Notes: a model not told the origin generated them from the letters alone. 64,000 nucleotides of DNA from Molossus alvarezi (GCA_037176705.1 CM073898.1:27574488-27638487); one strand, 5' to 3'; counted from the stretch's first letter, positions 1 to 10,620 are shown. Translations and numbers: made by a program.

Positions 1-1925
1 TGACACTGGAGGCAAGTACTACAAACAAAACATAGCAGCCATCGAAGCTTCATATTTGGTGGCACTCAGAATCACCAGAGCTATGAAACCTCACACCATT
101 GCTGAGTATTTACTGTTGCCAGCAACCAAAGACATTGTTCAAGTTATGATCAGAGACAAATTTGTTACGAAGTTGAGTGCAATTTCCTTATCTAACAACA
201 CTATCTGCAGAAGAATAGATGACATGTCTGCTGATATTGGTCAGGTAATCCAGGAAATTAAATCTGCTCCACTTCCAATATTTAGCATCCAGCTTAATGA
301 ATCTACAAACATTGCAAACTGTTCACAGTTACTGGCTTACGTGAGGTATATTAATGATGGCGACTTTAAAGATGAGGTTTTTTTTTTTGTTGTTTTTTTT
401 TGCAAACCTCTTGAAATGACAACTACTGCATGTAATGTATTTGACACAGTTGGTTCATTTCTGAAAGAGCGTAAGATCTCTTGGGGAAAAGTTTGTGGTG
501 TTTGCACAGATGGTGCTATGCTAGGATGTTGATCTGGATTTCAATTTGGTACTGAATGAGTCACCAAAAGTCATCAGAACTCACTGTACAATTCATGGGC
601 AAATATTAGCCACAAAGACGCTGCCACAAGAGTTACAAGAAGTAATGAAAAGCGTCATAAGTTCTGTCAATTTTGTAAAGGTGAGAGCACTTTAAACAGT
701 CAACTGTTTTCGCAACTGTGCAACGAGTTGGATGCACCGAACAATGCTCTGCTATTTCACACTGAAGTGAGATGGTTGTCAACAGGAAAAGTTTTAAAAT
801 GTGTTTTTGAGCTTCGTGATGAACTCAAATGTTTTTTAATCAGAAAGTAAGACCGCAGTTTGAAGCCCTTTTCAGCGATAAAAGTGAACTGCAGAAAATA
901 GCTTACTTGGTTGACATCTTTGCCATCTTGAATGAGTTAAATTTATCACTGCAAGGACCAAATGCAACATGGCTTGATTTGTCTGAAAAGACCTGATCAT
1001 TCCAAATGAAACTTCAGCTTTGGAAAAAAAAAAAAAACTGGATGAAAATAAAATTTACATGTTGCCTACCTTATCTGCTTTGTTTGAGAAACATGACATT
1101 GAACCAGACAAAAGGATTACGATGATAATTTCTGTGAAAGAACACTTGCACATGCTTGCAGATGAAAAATTTCATTGTACTTTCCAAATCTACCTGACAC
1201 CCCATTTGCACTTGCCAGGAGCCCATTCACAGTTAAAGTTGAAGATGTTCCTGAGACAGCACAAGAGGAGTTCATTGAACTTATTAACAGCGATGCAGCA
1301 AGAACTGATTTCTCTACAATGCCAGTTACAAAATTCTGGATCAAGTGTTTGCAGTCATATCCTGTTCTGTCTGAGACTGTGTCGCACCTTCTTCTTCCAT
1401 TTCCAACAATATATCCTTGTGAAACAGGGTTTTCCAGCTTGTTGGTTATCAAGTCTAAATACAGAAGTAGACTTGTGGAAGATGATCTTCACTGTGCTCT
1501 TGCAAAGACTGCCCCGAGAATTTCTGATCTGGTGAGAAAGAAGCAATCTCAACCTTCGCACTGACCTTGGCTTTTTACACATACTCTCGTAAAATGTAGC
1601 AATGTAGTTTACTGTTGTTATATTAAGACTGTTACCCATGCTACACCATGCTTCAAGACAAAATGTCATTTATTTGTAATTAGAAATAAATATTTCACAA
1701 TATATAATTACATATTGTTTTTGTGATTAATCACTATGCTTTAGTTCTGTTCAATTTGTAACAAGGAAAATACTTCCTGCATATCAGATATTTACATTAT
1801 AATTCATAACAGTAGCAAAATTACAGTTATGAAGTAGCAACAAAAATAATTTTATGGTTGGGGGTTACCACAACATGAGGAACTGTATTAAAGGGCTGCG
1901 GCGTTAGGAAGGTTGAAAACCACTG
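1..1925 (+). mobile_element. SPIN-like autonomous hAT DNA transposon, 3' part
   Basis: A cut-and-paste DNA transposon whose left end lies outside the window. It contains a decayed transposase (to 1564) and about 360 bp of 3' non-coding DNA. It ends at 1925 in an inverted-repeat terminus reading ggttgaaaaccactg. The last ~125 bp (from 1802) match the right half of the short element at 58564-58786 with roughly ten differences by eye. The terminal sequence resembles the SPIN family as I remember it, which is known from several bats and other tetrapods. The DNA just beyond 1925 continues as L1 sequence without a gap, so the element probably landed in an existing L1, with gcatagag as the likely 8-bp target copy. 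The family name is from memory. Confidence 0.8.
2..1564 (+). pseudogene. hAT (Buster/SPIN-type) transposase, decayed
   Basis: Remnant of the transposase that would cut and rejoin the element in the nucleus. One frame is open from base 2 to a stop at 530-532 and runs off the left edge. It includes the catalytic-domain stretch with FSIQLNEST and VCGVCTDGAMLGC. The stop replaces the arginine expected after MLGC, consistent with CGA to TGA decay. Beyond it, other frames keep recognisable pieces: HCTIHGQ near 580, RWLSTGKVLKCVFELRDEL near 770-825, and a C-terminal hATC dimerisation region at about 1205-1564 with ETGFSSLLVIKSKYRSRL. At least one stop and several frameshifts plus poly-T and poly-A slippage tracts (about 380-400, 1024-1036) show it cannot be translated whole. 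Family assignment to hAT is firm; the subfamily is less so. Confidence 0.82.
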
Positions 1926-2246
1926 GCATAGAGGGACCTGGAGAGTATTATGCTAAGTGAAATAAGCCAGTCAGAGAAAGATAAGTATCACACAATCTCA
2001 CTTATATGTGGAATCTAATGAACAATGTAAACTGATGAACAAAATAGATCATGGAAGCAGGGAACAGGCTGATGAATCTTAGAGGGAAGGCTGGGGGCAG
2101 GAAGAGATTAGCTGAAGATATTATATGCAAATATGCATAACTAATGGACACACACAATAGTGCAGTAAAGGCCTGGGCAGGAACAGGGTGGAGGGGCGGG
2201 GGGGGGGCATCTGTAATACTCTCAACAATAAAGACTTTTTTTAAAT
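1926..2246 (+). mobile_element. L1 3' end fragment
   Basis: Matches the last part of ORF2 and the 3' UTR of the two full-length L1s in this window (tagagggacctgg, then aagtgaaataagcc, then a G-run and catctgtaa before an A-rich end). It begins exactly where the hAT element ends, so it looks like the downstream half of an L1 split by that insertion rather than a separately truncated copy. Confidence 0.8.
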
Positions 2247-2261
2247 CTTACTATTTGCAAC

Positions 2262-2665
2262 AGCATGATGGATATCTAAGGTATTATGCTACGTGAAGTC
2301 AGACAGAGAAAGACAAATACCATATGATTTCACTTATATGTGAAATCTAAAGAACAAAATAAACAAACCAAATAGAAACAGAGTCATAGATACAGAGAAC
2401 AGACTTTATGGTTGCCAGAGAGGAAGGGGTTTGGGGGCTGGGTAAAAAGGCGAAAGGATTAAGAAGTACAAATTGGTGATTATAAAATAGTCACAGGGAT
2501 GGGAAGTACAGCACAGTAAATATAGTCAATAATATTGTAATAACTATGTACGGTGCCAGGTGGGTACTTGAAATATCAGGGTGGTCACTTTGTAAAGTAT
2601 ATGATTGTCTAACCACTATGCTGTACCTGAAAGAAATAAAAAATAATATTAAATATAAGCTGTAA
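2262..2665 (+). mobile_element. Older L1 3' end fragment
   Basis: Carries a second, more diverged kind of L1 3' UTR: gatttcacttatatgtg, then cagagaacagac, gaagtacaaattgg, and ctatgctgtacctgaaa just before an A-rich tail. Similar 3' ends recur at 43450 and 45838. It is 5' truncated, with no coding capacity left. Confidence 0.75.
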
Positions 2666-2884
2666 TTGAAAAATAAACTTTTAAAAAGAGGGCTGACAGA
2701 TTACTTCACAATTGTAATTAAGATTCTATATAGTTGTGTTTTTCTTTTTTCTTGTTTCATTTTCTGTATCTGTGTGTTTTCCTAACTTTTTTCTTACTGT
2801 AAATTATTTTAATAATAAAAATGTACAAATAAGTCTTATTTGTTTTCTAGGTTATATCATACAGAATTGTGTTGTTACAAAAAG

Positions 2885-2960
2885 AGCTCAGGAGTGGGAA
2901 TCAGAAGAAAAGTTTGAGTACAAATCTATCGCTAACAGTATGGCTTTAGGCAAGCCACCT
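2885..2960 (+). repeat. MIR-like SINE fragment
   Basis: A short stretch with the order typical of MIR (gagtacaaatc, later ttaggcaagccacctgacctc). It is badly decayed and close to a second, better MIR match on the other strand. Confidence 0.4.
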
Positions 2961-2974
2961 GACCTCTGTAATAA

Positions 2975-3215
2975 TAACCATCATCTGTTGCCCTAATGAA
3001 CATGTACTCTAGATGAGACACTTTCCCAAGCACTGTGCGTTACGTCATTGAATATTCTCATCAATGAAGTAAATAGGTCTTGTTCCACCATTATATAGAT
3101 GAGAAAACTGAAACCTAATAAAGTAAAAAATTGCTTAAGATAACAGAGGTAGCAAATGGTAAAACTAGGAATAAAACTCAGGACTGACTCCATGTCTCCT
3201 AACCTTTTCACCTGT
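2975..3215 (-). repeat. MIR SINE
   Basis: Reverse-strand MIR core: tatagatgagaaaactgaaa followed by a decayed cacagctagtaag-like stretch and actcaggactgactcca. MIR is an ancient mammalian tRNA-derived SINE mobilised by L2; this is a fixed, old copy. Confidence 0.65.
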
Positions 3216-3254
3216 TAAATAAAGATAAACTGTGCTTCTTAAACTTTCCTACTT

Positions 3255-3367
3255 ATGAGTTTTCTGAAAGACAGAACTCTGTGTTAGTTTGCTCACTGAT
3301 ATATCTTGAGCACTTAGATCAGTGCTTTAAATGCAGTAGGTGCTAAGCAAATATTTGTTGAATGAAA
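3255..3367 (+). repeat. L2 3' end
   Basis: Shows the L2 3' tail: gcacttagatcagtgc, gtaggtgctaagcaaat and atttgttgaatgaa. Ancient LINE remnant with no coding sequence. Confidence 0.6.
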
Positions 3368-3985
3368 GTACCTGCAGAAGAGACTGAACTTGTGGCTTTG
3401 AGAATTCTGGAAAGATTCTCAAAAGTCACCATTTCACCTGCAACCTTAAATTTCTTTGAAGTCTCAAATTTTAACTTAAAACTTTATGGGAGTTTCATAG
3501 TCAATATTTTATAAATATCACAAATGTGGCTTGAATAATAATAATACCATAATATGTAGTTTAACCTATAAATCATTTTTCAAACTATTCAACTCTTGAG
3601 TAACTTTAATCTCTCCCTCACCAAATCAGTAATATTGGGATCCTTGAAGGTTCAACATATTTATCCTATGGTTTCTTGCAAGCCTGGCACACCTTACCAC
3701 CATAGGTGCATGCACTTGGGCTAAGGAACACAGATCTAAGTGGCCTCTAATGTTCTCACCAGCTCAAATGCTATGCTTTTGGGAAAGAGCACAGTCCACC
3801 CAATAAAACTGAACTAGTGAGACGCAGAGTGGAACCTCTTTGTCCTGGACATAAAGATTTTATGTCTAACATCTAAGATTCCATCAGGTCTTTTGGCAGC
3901 TGAAATAAATTAGCTCATTTTGAGCTTGTAAGAAATTAAAAGCCCGAGGTCTTTCTTACAGGAACTATTGTAAACCAGACACTCC
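3368..3985. other. No gene recognised
   Basis: AT-rich unique sequence with no long reading frame or repeat I can name. A stretch near 3740-3780 (gtggcctctaatgttctcac) recalls a MIR-type tail but is too weak to call. Confidence 0.5.
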
Positions 3986-3989
3986 CCAT

Positions 3990-4275
3990 CTTGTGCTGGC
4001 ATATTTTTATTGTTTGAACCTCTGTGCAGAATTTTCCATTTCCTCCTTAATAAAATCAACCATTAGGTTCAGGTCATCATTCCAGTCTGTTGAGAGCTAT
4101 ATTGAACCCAGTTGTGTGATCTCTCATAGCAGCCATTGGACAGAAAGTGTTCACGTATGCCTTCTGTGTCTTCATCCAAAGCAATTATTAAAAAACAAAA
4201 CAGTGCAAGACAGAGCTTTAGGGCATGCCACTAGACACCTTCATCTAGGTCAAAGATATTCATGATTGACAAGGC
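3990..4275 (-). repeat. Possible L3/CR1-type LINE fragment
   Basis: The run gagctttagggcatgccact and its surroundings resemble an ancient mammalian repeat I associate with L3/CR1. The 90-residue open frame across it (3993-4265) has no recognisable domain. The match is by memory and short, so the family is uncertain. Confidence 0.35.
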
Positions 4276-4589
4276 ACACTTGCCTAAGTTAAAGGACATA
4301 TCAAAATCCACGTGTGGGCACAAGATCTTTTAACTAGGATGACAAAGAATAACTCATCAGTGTGCTTAGTACTGTTGATCAGTTACCTGTATATTTGTCC
4401 ATCTGCACTTTCATCCATTTTTGTCTATAGGATATAGAAAAATTGTTGACCATATGAGCTTCTAAATCAAGAACAGAGAACGATTTAGTTTCATTGGTTT
4501 TTCTCTCAGAGTTCAAAAAATAATAGGCTTTATTTTTCTGGAAATTAACATCCATTTCACTGGTATAGGTTCTAGAATTTTCCTTTTGT

Positions 4590-5055
4590 CCATCACTTCT
4601 ATCCATCTGCAGCAGATGTTAACAGAACCCCACTCATACCCTTCAGTCTTCCCTGGAGGTCACTGCGCACTTCCTTCATATCTGCCACAGGGCATTCTCT
4701 GCCAACGAAGCCTGCCCAAACCCAAGAGCAAGGCACAAAGAATTTGCCAGAGGGCTTATGCCCCAGGGCATCCTGATGACGGATGAAGTTTGGTGGATAA
4801 ATACCCCAGCTGATTCCCCCTCAGCTGGACAATTCGGAGATATGTTCCACAGTCTCTCAGAAGGACTTAAATGGCATGAGTGTAATTTCCAAAAGGAACA
4901 ATTACCTTTGTTTCTTCTAATCAATGTACCTTTATTTCTTTTCTTCATCATACTTTTCCAGTCCCATTCTGTGTTTCCTGGGATCACTCCCCAAAAACCT
5001 ACTTGCACCTCAAATTCTTATCTCCAGGTAGGCTTTGGGGAGAATCAAAACTAAG
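4590..5055 (+). mobile_element. Probable ancient solo LTR (ERVL-like)
   Basis: A 460-bp block reading like an old mammalian LTR: ggataaataccccagctg, then cagtctctcagaagg, and near the end cctgggatcactcccc followed by aaactaagaca as the 3' terminus. No internal retroviral genes lie beside it. Overlapping open frames of 98 and 110 residues are chance products of the LTR. Exact family not determined. Confidence 0.45.
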
Positions 5056-5575
5056 ACACTATCTCTAATCTCCCAGAACTGATCACATCTGTGTCATTTT
5101 TCTGAAATTACTGAGTTTGTCCAACCACATCAAATGTTATTTCACTATCCACAGACGCAATGCATTTGTGCTTACAGACCAGACAGCACTGAAAATCCCT
5201 ATGGATGGTGCTTTCTTACCACGGCTCCGTCTCTCTGGAGCTTCAGTGGCCCTTACTCGTGTTTCTTCTAACGTCTACAGTAATGAAGTCATTCTTCTTG
5301 CCAGAGAAGAGGAAAACAAAGTAAAAATTAAGCATTATTGTCATTTTCTCTCTCGAGATAACTTAAGGTAATATCAAAAGTTTTCAAAAGAACCCAAGGT
5401 TAAAAATACACATAGAGTGTTAAGACTAAGCAATATCCAACTCTTCAGTTGAAAGGTGAAATTAGCCATTTCTATGACAGCATGTATCTACTAAGGTACG
5501 AAGAGTCTAACCACTTTGGCAACTGGGAACATTGTATTTTTAGCATTCAAGGATCTAAATTCCAAGCCAGGGTTC
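5056..5575. other. No gene recognised
   Basis: Unique sequence. An 84-codon open frame at 5117-5371 shows no domain, signal or coding bias that I can recognise, and I do not call it a gene. Confidence 0.45.
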
Positions 5576-5577
5576 TA

Positions 5578-5700
5578 TTGATCTTTCAACAAACACTTCT
5601 TTAGTGCTATGTTCCAGGCACTGTACTAGAACATGGAGAGCTACATCTGAGAACAAGATGTGTACCCAACTCTGAGGAGTTTATAGTTCAGTGAATGGTT
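5578..5700 (-). repeat. L2 fragment
   Basis: Reverse-strand L2 3' region: tttcaacaaacacttctt, gttccaggcactgtact and a decayed tctgaggagtttatagttc. Ancient. Confidence 0.5.
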
Positions 5701-5774
5701 CTGGGGCTAGGTATGGAGAAGAGCAATCCATTTGACCACTCCACACCATTCCTACAGTCATTCAAGTTGGATCT

Positions 5775-5998
5775 CTTTTTTTTTAATTTTTTTTCTTTAC
5801 TGATTTTAGAGAGAGGGGAAGGGAGCGGGAGAGGGGGATAGAAACATCAATGAGAGAGAGCATTGATCGGCTGTCTCCTGCATGCCTCCCACTGGGTTTT
5901 TGGCCCACAACCTGGGTATGTGCCCTGACCAGGAATCAAACTAGTGATCTCTTGGTGCATAGGTCGACACTCAACCACCGAGCCATACCAGCCAGGCT
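5775..5998 (-). mobile_element. Ves SINE (short-body type), minus strand
   Basis: Begins with a poly-T (reverse A-tail), then tactgattttagagagag, a GA-rich body, and ends with the reverse tRNA head (aaccaccgagccataccagc, then caggc). It belongs to the type lacking the cctcacccgagg end. Flanks share tggatct (5768-5774 and 6004-6010), a plausible short target duplication. Internal RNA polymerase III boxes are decayed. Confidence 0.8.
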
Positions 5999-6149
5999 CA
6001 TGGTGGATCTTGAATTTCTATATGAGCCATATTCTAGAAGTAAATTATTTTCATATAAACAGATACTTAATTCATATCCTAAAGTTTCTGGGTCCTTCTA
6101 ATAAACTGGCAGATTCTTCCTCCTATACTTTTACTTTATTTTTCTTTTT

Positions 6150-6416
6150 ACTTTTTTCTTTTCTTTGTTTTTAACCTTCACCCGAGGATATTTTTTTCCA
6201 TTTATCTTCAGATAGAGTGGGAGGGAGGGAGGACGAGAGAGAGAGAGAAACATCGATGAAAGAGAGGCACATCGACTGGTCGCCCACCCACATGACCCTG
6301 ACCTGGGCTGGGAACCGAACCACAACTGAGGTTCGTGCCCTTGACCAGAATCAAACCCACAACTCTTTGATCCATGGGCTGACTCTCTTAACCACTGAGC
6401 CAAACCAGCCAGGGCC
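6150..6416 (-). mobile_element. Ves SINE (long-body type), minus strand
   Basis: Contains tcacccgaggatat, a GA-rich run, aaacatcgatgaaagagag, and ends in aaccactgagccaaaccagc followed by cagggcc, the reverse tRNA head. It lies only about 150 bp from another Ves copy of the other type, in the same orientation. Confidence 0.85.
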
Positions 6417-6420
6417 ATTT

Positions 6421-6515
6421 TATTTTATTTTTTAATTTTATTTTTCAATTACAGTTGATATTCTATATTATTTTGTATTAGTTTCAAGTCTACTACACTT
6501 TTTCACCCAGATGAT
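6421..6515 (-). mobile_element. L1 3' terminus fragment, minus strand
   Basis: Reverse of an old L1 3' tail: caattacagttgatattc and ttttgtattagtttcaag. The Ves at 6150 sits at its 3' (left) edge. Confidence 0.55.
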
Positions 6516-6559
6516 GAGCACAGAGAATATACCCCACAGCTCCCAGAATTCTTTGTGAT

Positions 6560-7360
6560 GTTCTGTTGCCTCTAAATTCTCTTCCACTAGGAGGTTTCAT
6601 TTGACTGAAAGTGAATGGCACCTTATTAAAGGCACAGGGGGATTTTGCTGTAGGCAGAGGCATTGAGGGGAATATGCTGAGTCTGTGTAAAACTACTGGT
6701 CCTCATGGGAAGCCTGCCAGATTAGCACATTATATCAAATGACCACCTGTGGTCAAGAACGGCAGGCTGCCCGAGGAAATACACCACCAAGGGCACCTTT
6801 CCTGAAACAGCCACAGCACAGCTCTATTCCAAGTGTGCCTGGCACTCAGCTGCATTAAATCTTGGTAAGAAACTAAGTTCCCACCACAGGGTTTCATGCG
6901 ATAATTCTGAGGACAGATTTAGGAATATGTCGCTTCAGATATTGCTTGTCTTTGCAAGAAGCCTTTTCAGGCTAAACACAAAAAAGTTTACTATAGACAT
7001 ATTGCTTGTGATTTTGTATACTGCTTATAATGACCTTTCTCAGAAAATGCACTGTTTACACAACTCATTTCTTTTTTTAGACTAGTATAGCAATTGATTT
7101 TAGAAAACCCAGCTATTAAAATGCCTAAGTTTAAAAGAAGAAATGCCGCTTTCTACAATGTTTCTTTCATTAAAATGAGTTAGATGTATCATTGCTGTTT
7201 AAGTAGAAATGTTTAACAGATTCGTTCTGGAAGAAAAACACTTCAGGAAAAACAGTAAGAGGTTTTCAAGCCCTTGCTATGAAGAAAAAATATCTGCTCA
7301 TGTCCCATTTCCCCTCCTCCAACTGTGATATCCACTGCTGAGAAAATCAACTACGAAGAC
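6560..7360. other. No gene recognised
   Basis: Unique non-coding sequence, moderately AT-rich; neither strand shows a reading frame or repeat that I can support. Confidence 0.5.
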
Positions 7361-7364
7361 AGAG

Positions 7365-7488
7365 GCAGTTTAGTTTTCTGCACCTTTACTAACTTTTGTG
7401 ACCTTAAGAGATTCACTTCATCTTTCTGAGATTCAGTCTCCTTTAAAAAAAAAAAAAATGGACTCTTTAAGGATTAAAAGAGATTTTA
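7365..7488 (+). repeat. MIR SINE fragment
   Basis: MIR-like order: tttgtgaccttaagagattc, tcttt ctgagattcagtc and a poly-A stretch, then gattaaaagagat. Old and diverged. Confidence 0.5.
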
Positions 7489-7515
7489 CATACATGCATA
7501 CATACATACATACAT

Positions 7516-7552
<37 letters not shown>
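7489..7552. repeat. (CATA)n/(CA)n microsatellite
   Basis: Compound simple repeat: several cata units followed by about 18 ca units. Likely length-polymorphic. Confidence 0.95.
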
Positions 7553-7554
<2 letters not shown>

Positions 7555-9689
7555 GCCTTATAAAGCTGCTATTCTGTAGAGTAACCGGTACTAACTAAAT
7601 AATAATTGTAACAGTAGCAGCATACCCTGAGACAGCTTTTGACTCAGCATACTGCTGTGGTTTGTCTACCAGTTGTAGTCCCTGGTTCTAGGAGTCCACA
7701 GGTCTGGAAGCTTTTACATTAACTTTCACTCCTAAATGTACCTTGGATTACTTAAGTTTTCATGCATGCACAGTGACGGGGTCAAGGGTAATACAGTACC
7801 AGTCTAATCCAGTTGGTGAGGTTGTCATCCCAATGACACTAATATATCTGCATGTAACTTATCGTTCATAGAGATTTTTCTCTCCTTCTGCTAGAGGATA
7901 AAGGAGAGACATCCTTGTCCATCCCAAAAAGATCTCTTCAGGGGATTAACCTGTCTAGCAAATATTGTTTATGTACATCAACTCTTACTTGTTAAATTTT
8001 ATTGCTTATTCAGATTCTTGATAAAGTGGGAGTTGCTTGGAACATTAACTCATTAGATAGGGGTATTTTTTGAACACTATTAAATACTAAAGAATAAAAA
8101 CCTGTCTTGTTAGACATATAAAATGTTTGATATACAGATTAATGTCAAGATATGTGACACTTTTGGACTAAGCACTCTGTTTGTCAGGTTGTTTTACTTG
8201 TCAACCACATTACTGAATATAAAAACACATGGTCAAAAGCATTCCTTTGAAAGAGCATTTCTTTTGTTGATTTGCCTGCATTTGCTGTAGAACTGATGAG
8301 CCGTGACAATTAGCATAGGTTCAGGTCCTAAAAGAAATAGGATTAACTGAAATAAAACCATGCCACAGGCAAGTCACTGTGATAAAAATGAAGCATGAGA
8401 CATAAGACGGCAAAAGTGCTGTACTTCCTCGGGCTGCCAGCAGCCAAATACATCCTTCCTAACACTCGTCAGAGTGATAAACATTCTATGGGCTGCTAGA
8501 TTTTGTTAAGAAAACTCACACAAATGGCATTTTAATACAGAAGACAACCCAAATTGATAACTTATACACATTTCAAGGTAAACATTCAGACAACATAAAA
8601 AAATCAGAGATGAAAAATAATCTCAATATGTAAAATTCAAAATTTACAAGAAAATCAATATGGAACCCAATTTTTGCATCACGTGGGTTTTGCTGTACCA
8701 CCTTTAAAGGAAATCAGAATTCTTTGTTGATCATTCAAAGACATAAACTCTAAACATGTAGCAGAAGCACTTCCACACACTGGATTTCCATGGTCTAGTC
8801 TATGTAGAAATGTTCCACTCAATACAAAAAAGTATTTGTTGGAAAAGGTAACCATTTGTCATTTGGTGGCAACTTAAACCTCTGCAGTTCTTTAACATTC
8901 TTTTATTGTTGTTTAGTTGTCATATGATATGGGGGGGACACTGGGACCCACAGCTTTTTCAGACTATGGATTTCTTTTTCTCATCAATGAACACTTTAGA
9001 TTTTCGAAGGAAATAAGCAGCAAAGATGAGAGTCCACTTGCTGTGAAGGTCATAATCACCACCATGAGAATAAGTTCTTTTTAGTCAAGAATTAGGATGA
9101 GTTTATTGATGACCTCTTATAGGTAACATAAGTTTATGATGATCTCTTATAGGTCCAACTTGTCACACCTAATAGATGAGGCTAAGCCAGAGAAAGATGT
9201 CAATGCTCAGGCAAGGGCCACGTTACCAATACTCCACGGCCCACCTTGGTATTTTGGGCTCCTCTAATTTGTTCCTTTTTCAGTTAAAGAAATGTACTGT
9301 TCTGAGCTCTCTGGTTTTTTTCAAAGCTACATAAAAATAATAAATTAAGTTTAATGGTTTGCCTTTGAACCAGACAGATGTTTAAGAAATTACTGTTAAC
9401 TTCAATATATGCAAATCTTACTTTTCCTAAAGGGAAAAAAATATATTGTTAATGATATTCTTGCAAAACAAACTTCTCTTCACCTAAGAAGGTAATTTTA
9501 AGAAGAATTACTTGTTATTCAAAATGAACACAGATTTAATGCAGAATTGTCTACAGTATTTCTAGGTTATATTACTCCAATGGGCAAATCTCAGAAAATT
9601 TACTGAAAAAAATTCATTCAATGATTTCCAATGATCCATTTTAATGAGTCATCAATGCCATAATTACTCAATATACACACTCACTATAC
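7553..9689. other. No gene recognised
   Basis: Two kilobases of unique sequence without a convincing reading frame or nameable repeat. A loose duplication, gatgacctcttataggt and gatgatctcttataggt (near 9109 and 9138), is present. Confidence 0.5.
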
Positions 9690-9741
9690 CCCATTTCTAT
9701 TGGGAATGATCTCTACCCATTTCTATTGGGAATGATCTCTA
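9690..9741 (+). repeat. 26-bp tandem duplication
   Basis: Two identical 26-bp units (9690-9715 and 9716-9741) starting cccatttctattggg. Perfect identity points to a recent local slippage or microduplication. Confidence 0.9.
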
Positions 9742-9868
9742 CCACCAATTCGGTGATTGGTTTCATTATTTGAATATGTCTACCAAATAGGAACATTTAT
9801 AGAACCATTACATTTCAGAAAGCCTTCTACCAGTTTCAGAGAGTTTTGAAAAAAAAAAAAGAATTTAG

Positions 9869-10023
9869 AGCCCTCGCCTGTTTGGCTTAGCAGTTAGAGT
9901 ATCAGCCCTTGGACCAAAGGTCTCAGGTTTGATTTCTGGTCAAGTGCACATGTCTGGGTTTTGGGTTCAATCCCAGACACCATGCAGGAGGCAACCATTA
10001 GATGTGTCTCTCTCACATCAATG

Positions 10024-10079
<56 letters not shown>

Positions 10080-10172
10080 TCGCCCTTGTGTCCTCTCTCC
10101 CTTCCACTCTCTCTAAAAAATCAAAGAAAATATATCCTCAGGTGATGATTAACAAAACAAACAAACAAAAAC
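9869..10172 (+). mobile_element. Ves SINE with (CT)n body
   Basis: tRNA head at 9871 (tttggcttagcagttagag), middle caggaggcaacca, a (CT)n run at about 10023-10076, then tatcctcaggtgatgatt and an A-rich tail. Flanked by 9-bp copies of agaatttag (9860-9868 and 10173-10181). Confidence 0.88.
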
Positions 10173-10246
10173 AGAATTTAGGGAATAGGCATAAATTCAA
10201 GACCACCAGTACATTGCTTTGTTATCTGTTTGAAAAATCTTAATAA

Positions 10247-10353
10247 TGCCCTGGCCAGTTTGGCTCAGTGGTTGGAGCATCAGCCTGCAGACCAGAGAGT
10301 CCTGGGTTCAGTTCCCGTTAGGGGCACGTACAAAAAAAAAAGAAAGGAGAATA
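10247..10353 (+). mobile_element. tRNA-head-only SINE with 14-bp target duplication
   Basis: Starts tgccctggccagtttggctc, includes an A-box-like tggctcagtggttgg and B-box-like gggttcagttccc, then stops after ggggcacgta and goes straight into an A-rich tail. The usual 150-bp Ves body is absent. Perfect 14-bp flanks, aaaaatcttaataa, lie at 10233-10246 and 10354-10367, so this is a complete insertion rather than a broken larger copy. Confidence 0.88.
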
Positions 10354-10499
10354 AAAAATCTTAATAACACACTGAAAGACTTATGGAGTGTTTTGTTTTG
10401 TTTTGTTTTTCATTTTGATGGTTGGTTGAGATAGCCTGACTCCATAAAGTCAAAGAAAATTATCATATCATGGGCCTGGGCAGCAAGAGACAGAGAGTG

Positions 10500-10620
10500 T
10501 GTCATTAACTGCATAGATGACCTGCACCAACATATTAATCCCTCAGGACCTCAGTGTCCCCTATGGCAAAGTGACATGGTTGAACTAAATGATTCCTAAT
10601 GTCATGCTTTGTGTTTATAA
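10500..10620 (+). repeat. Possible MIR-family fragment
   Basis: Stretch with ctcaggacctcagtgtcc then gttgaactaaatgattccta, the order seen in MIR-like SINE tails. Diverged. Confidence 0.4.

Noticed and set aside
1020..1535. 171-codon open frame starting MEKKKKLDENK
   Set aside because: Starts in transposase sequence and then runs in the wrong frame relative to the hATC domain, so only its first part is meaningful.
4676..5054. Overlapping 98- and 110-codon frames
   Set aside because: Lie in a probable old LTR on both strands; no viral or host domain seen.
7489..7552. CRISPR-like repeat array
   Set aside because: Uninterrupted microsatellite with no spacers; eukaryotic DNA.
9929..10243. Open frame with a long Ser-Leu repeat
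   Set aside because: Product of the (CT)n run in a Ves SINE; similar cases at 12905, 37067 and 43927.
10247..10330. Possible tRNA gene
   Set aside because: Box-like motifs are present but the head has no tRNA-like full stem set by eye and is followed by an A-tail and flanked by target copies, so it is a SINE.
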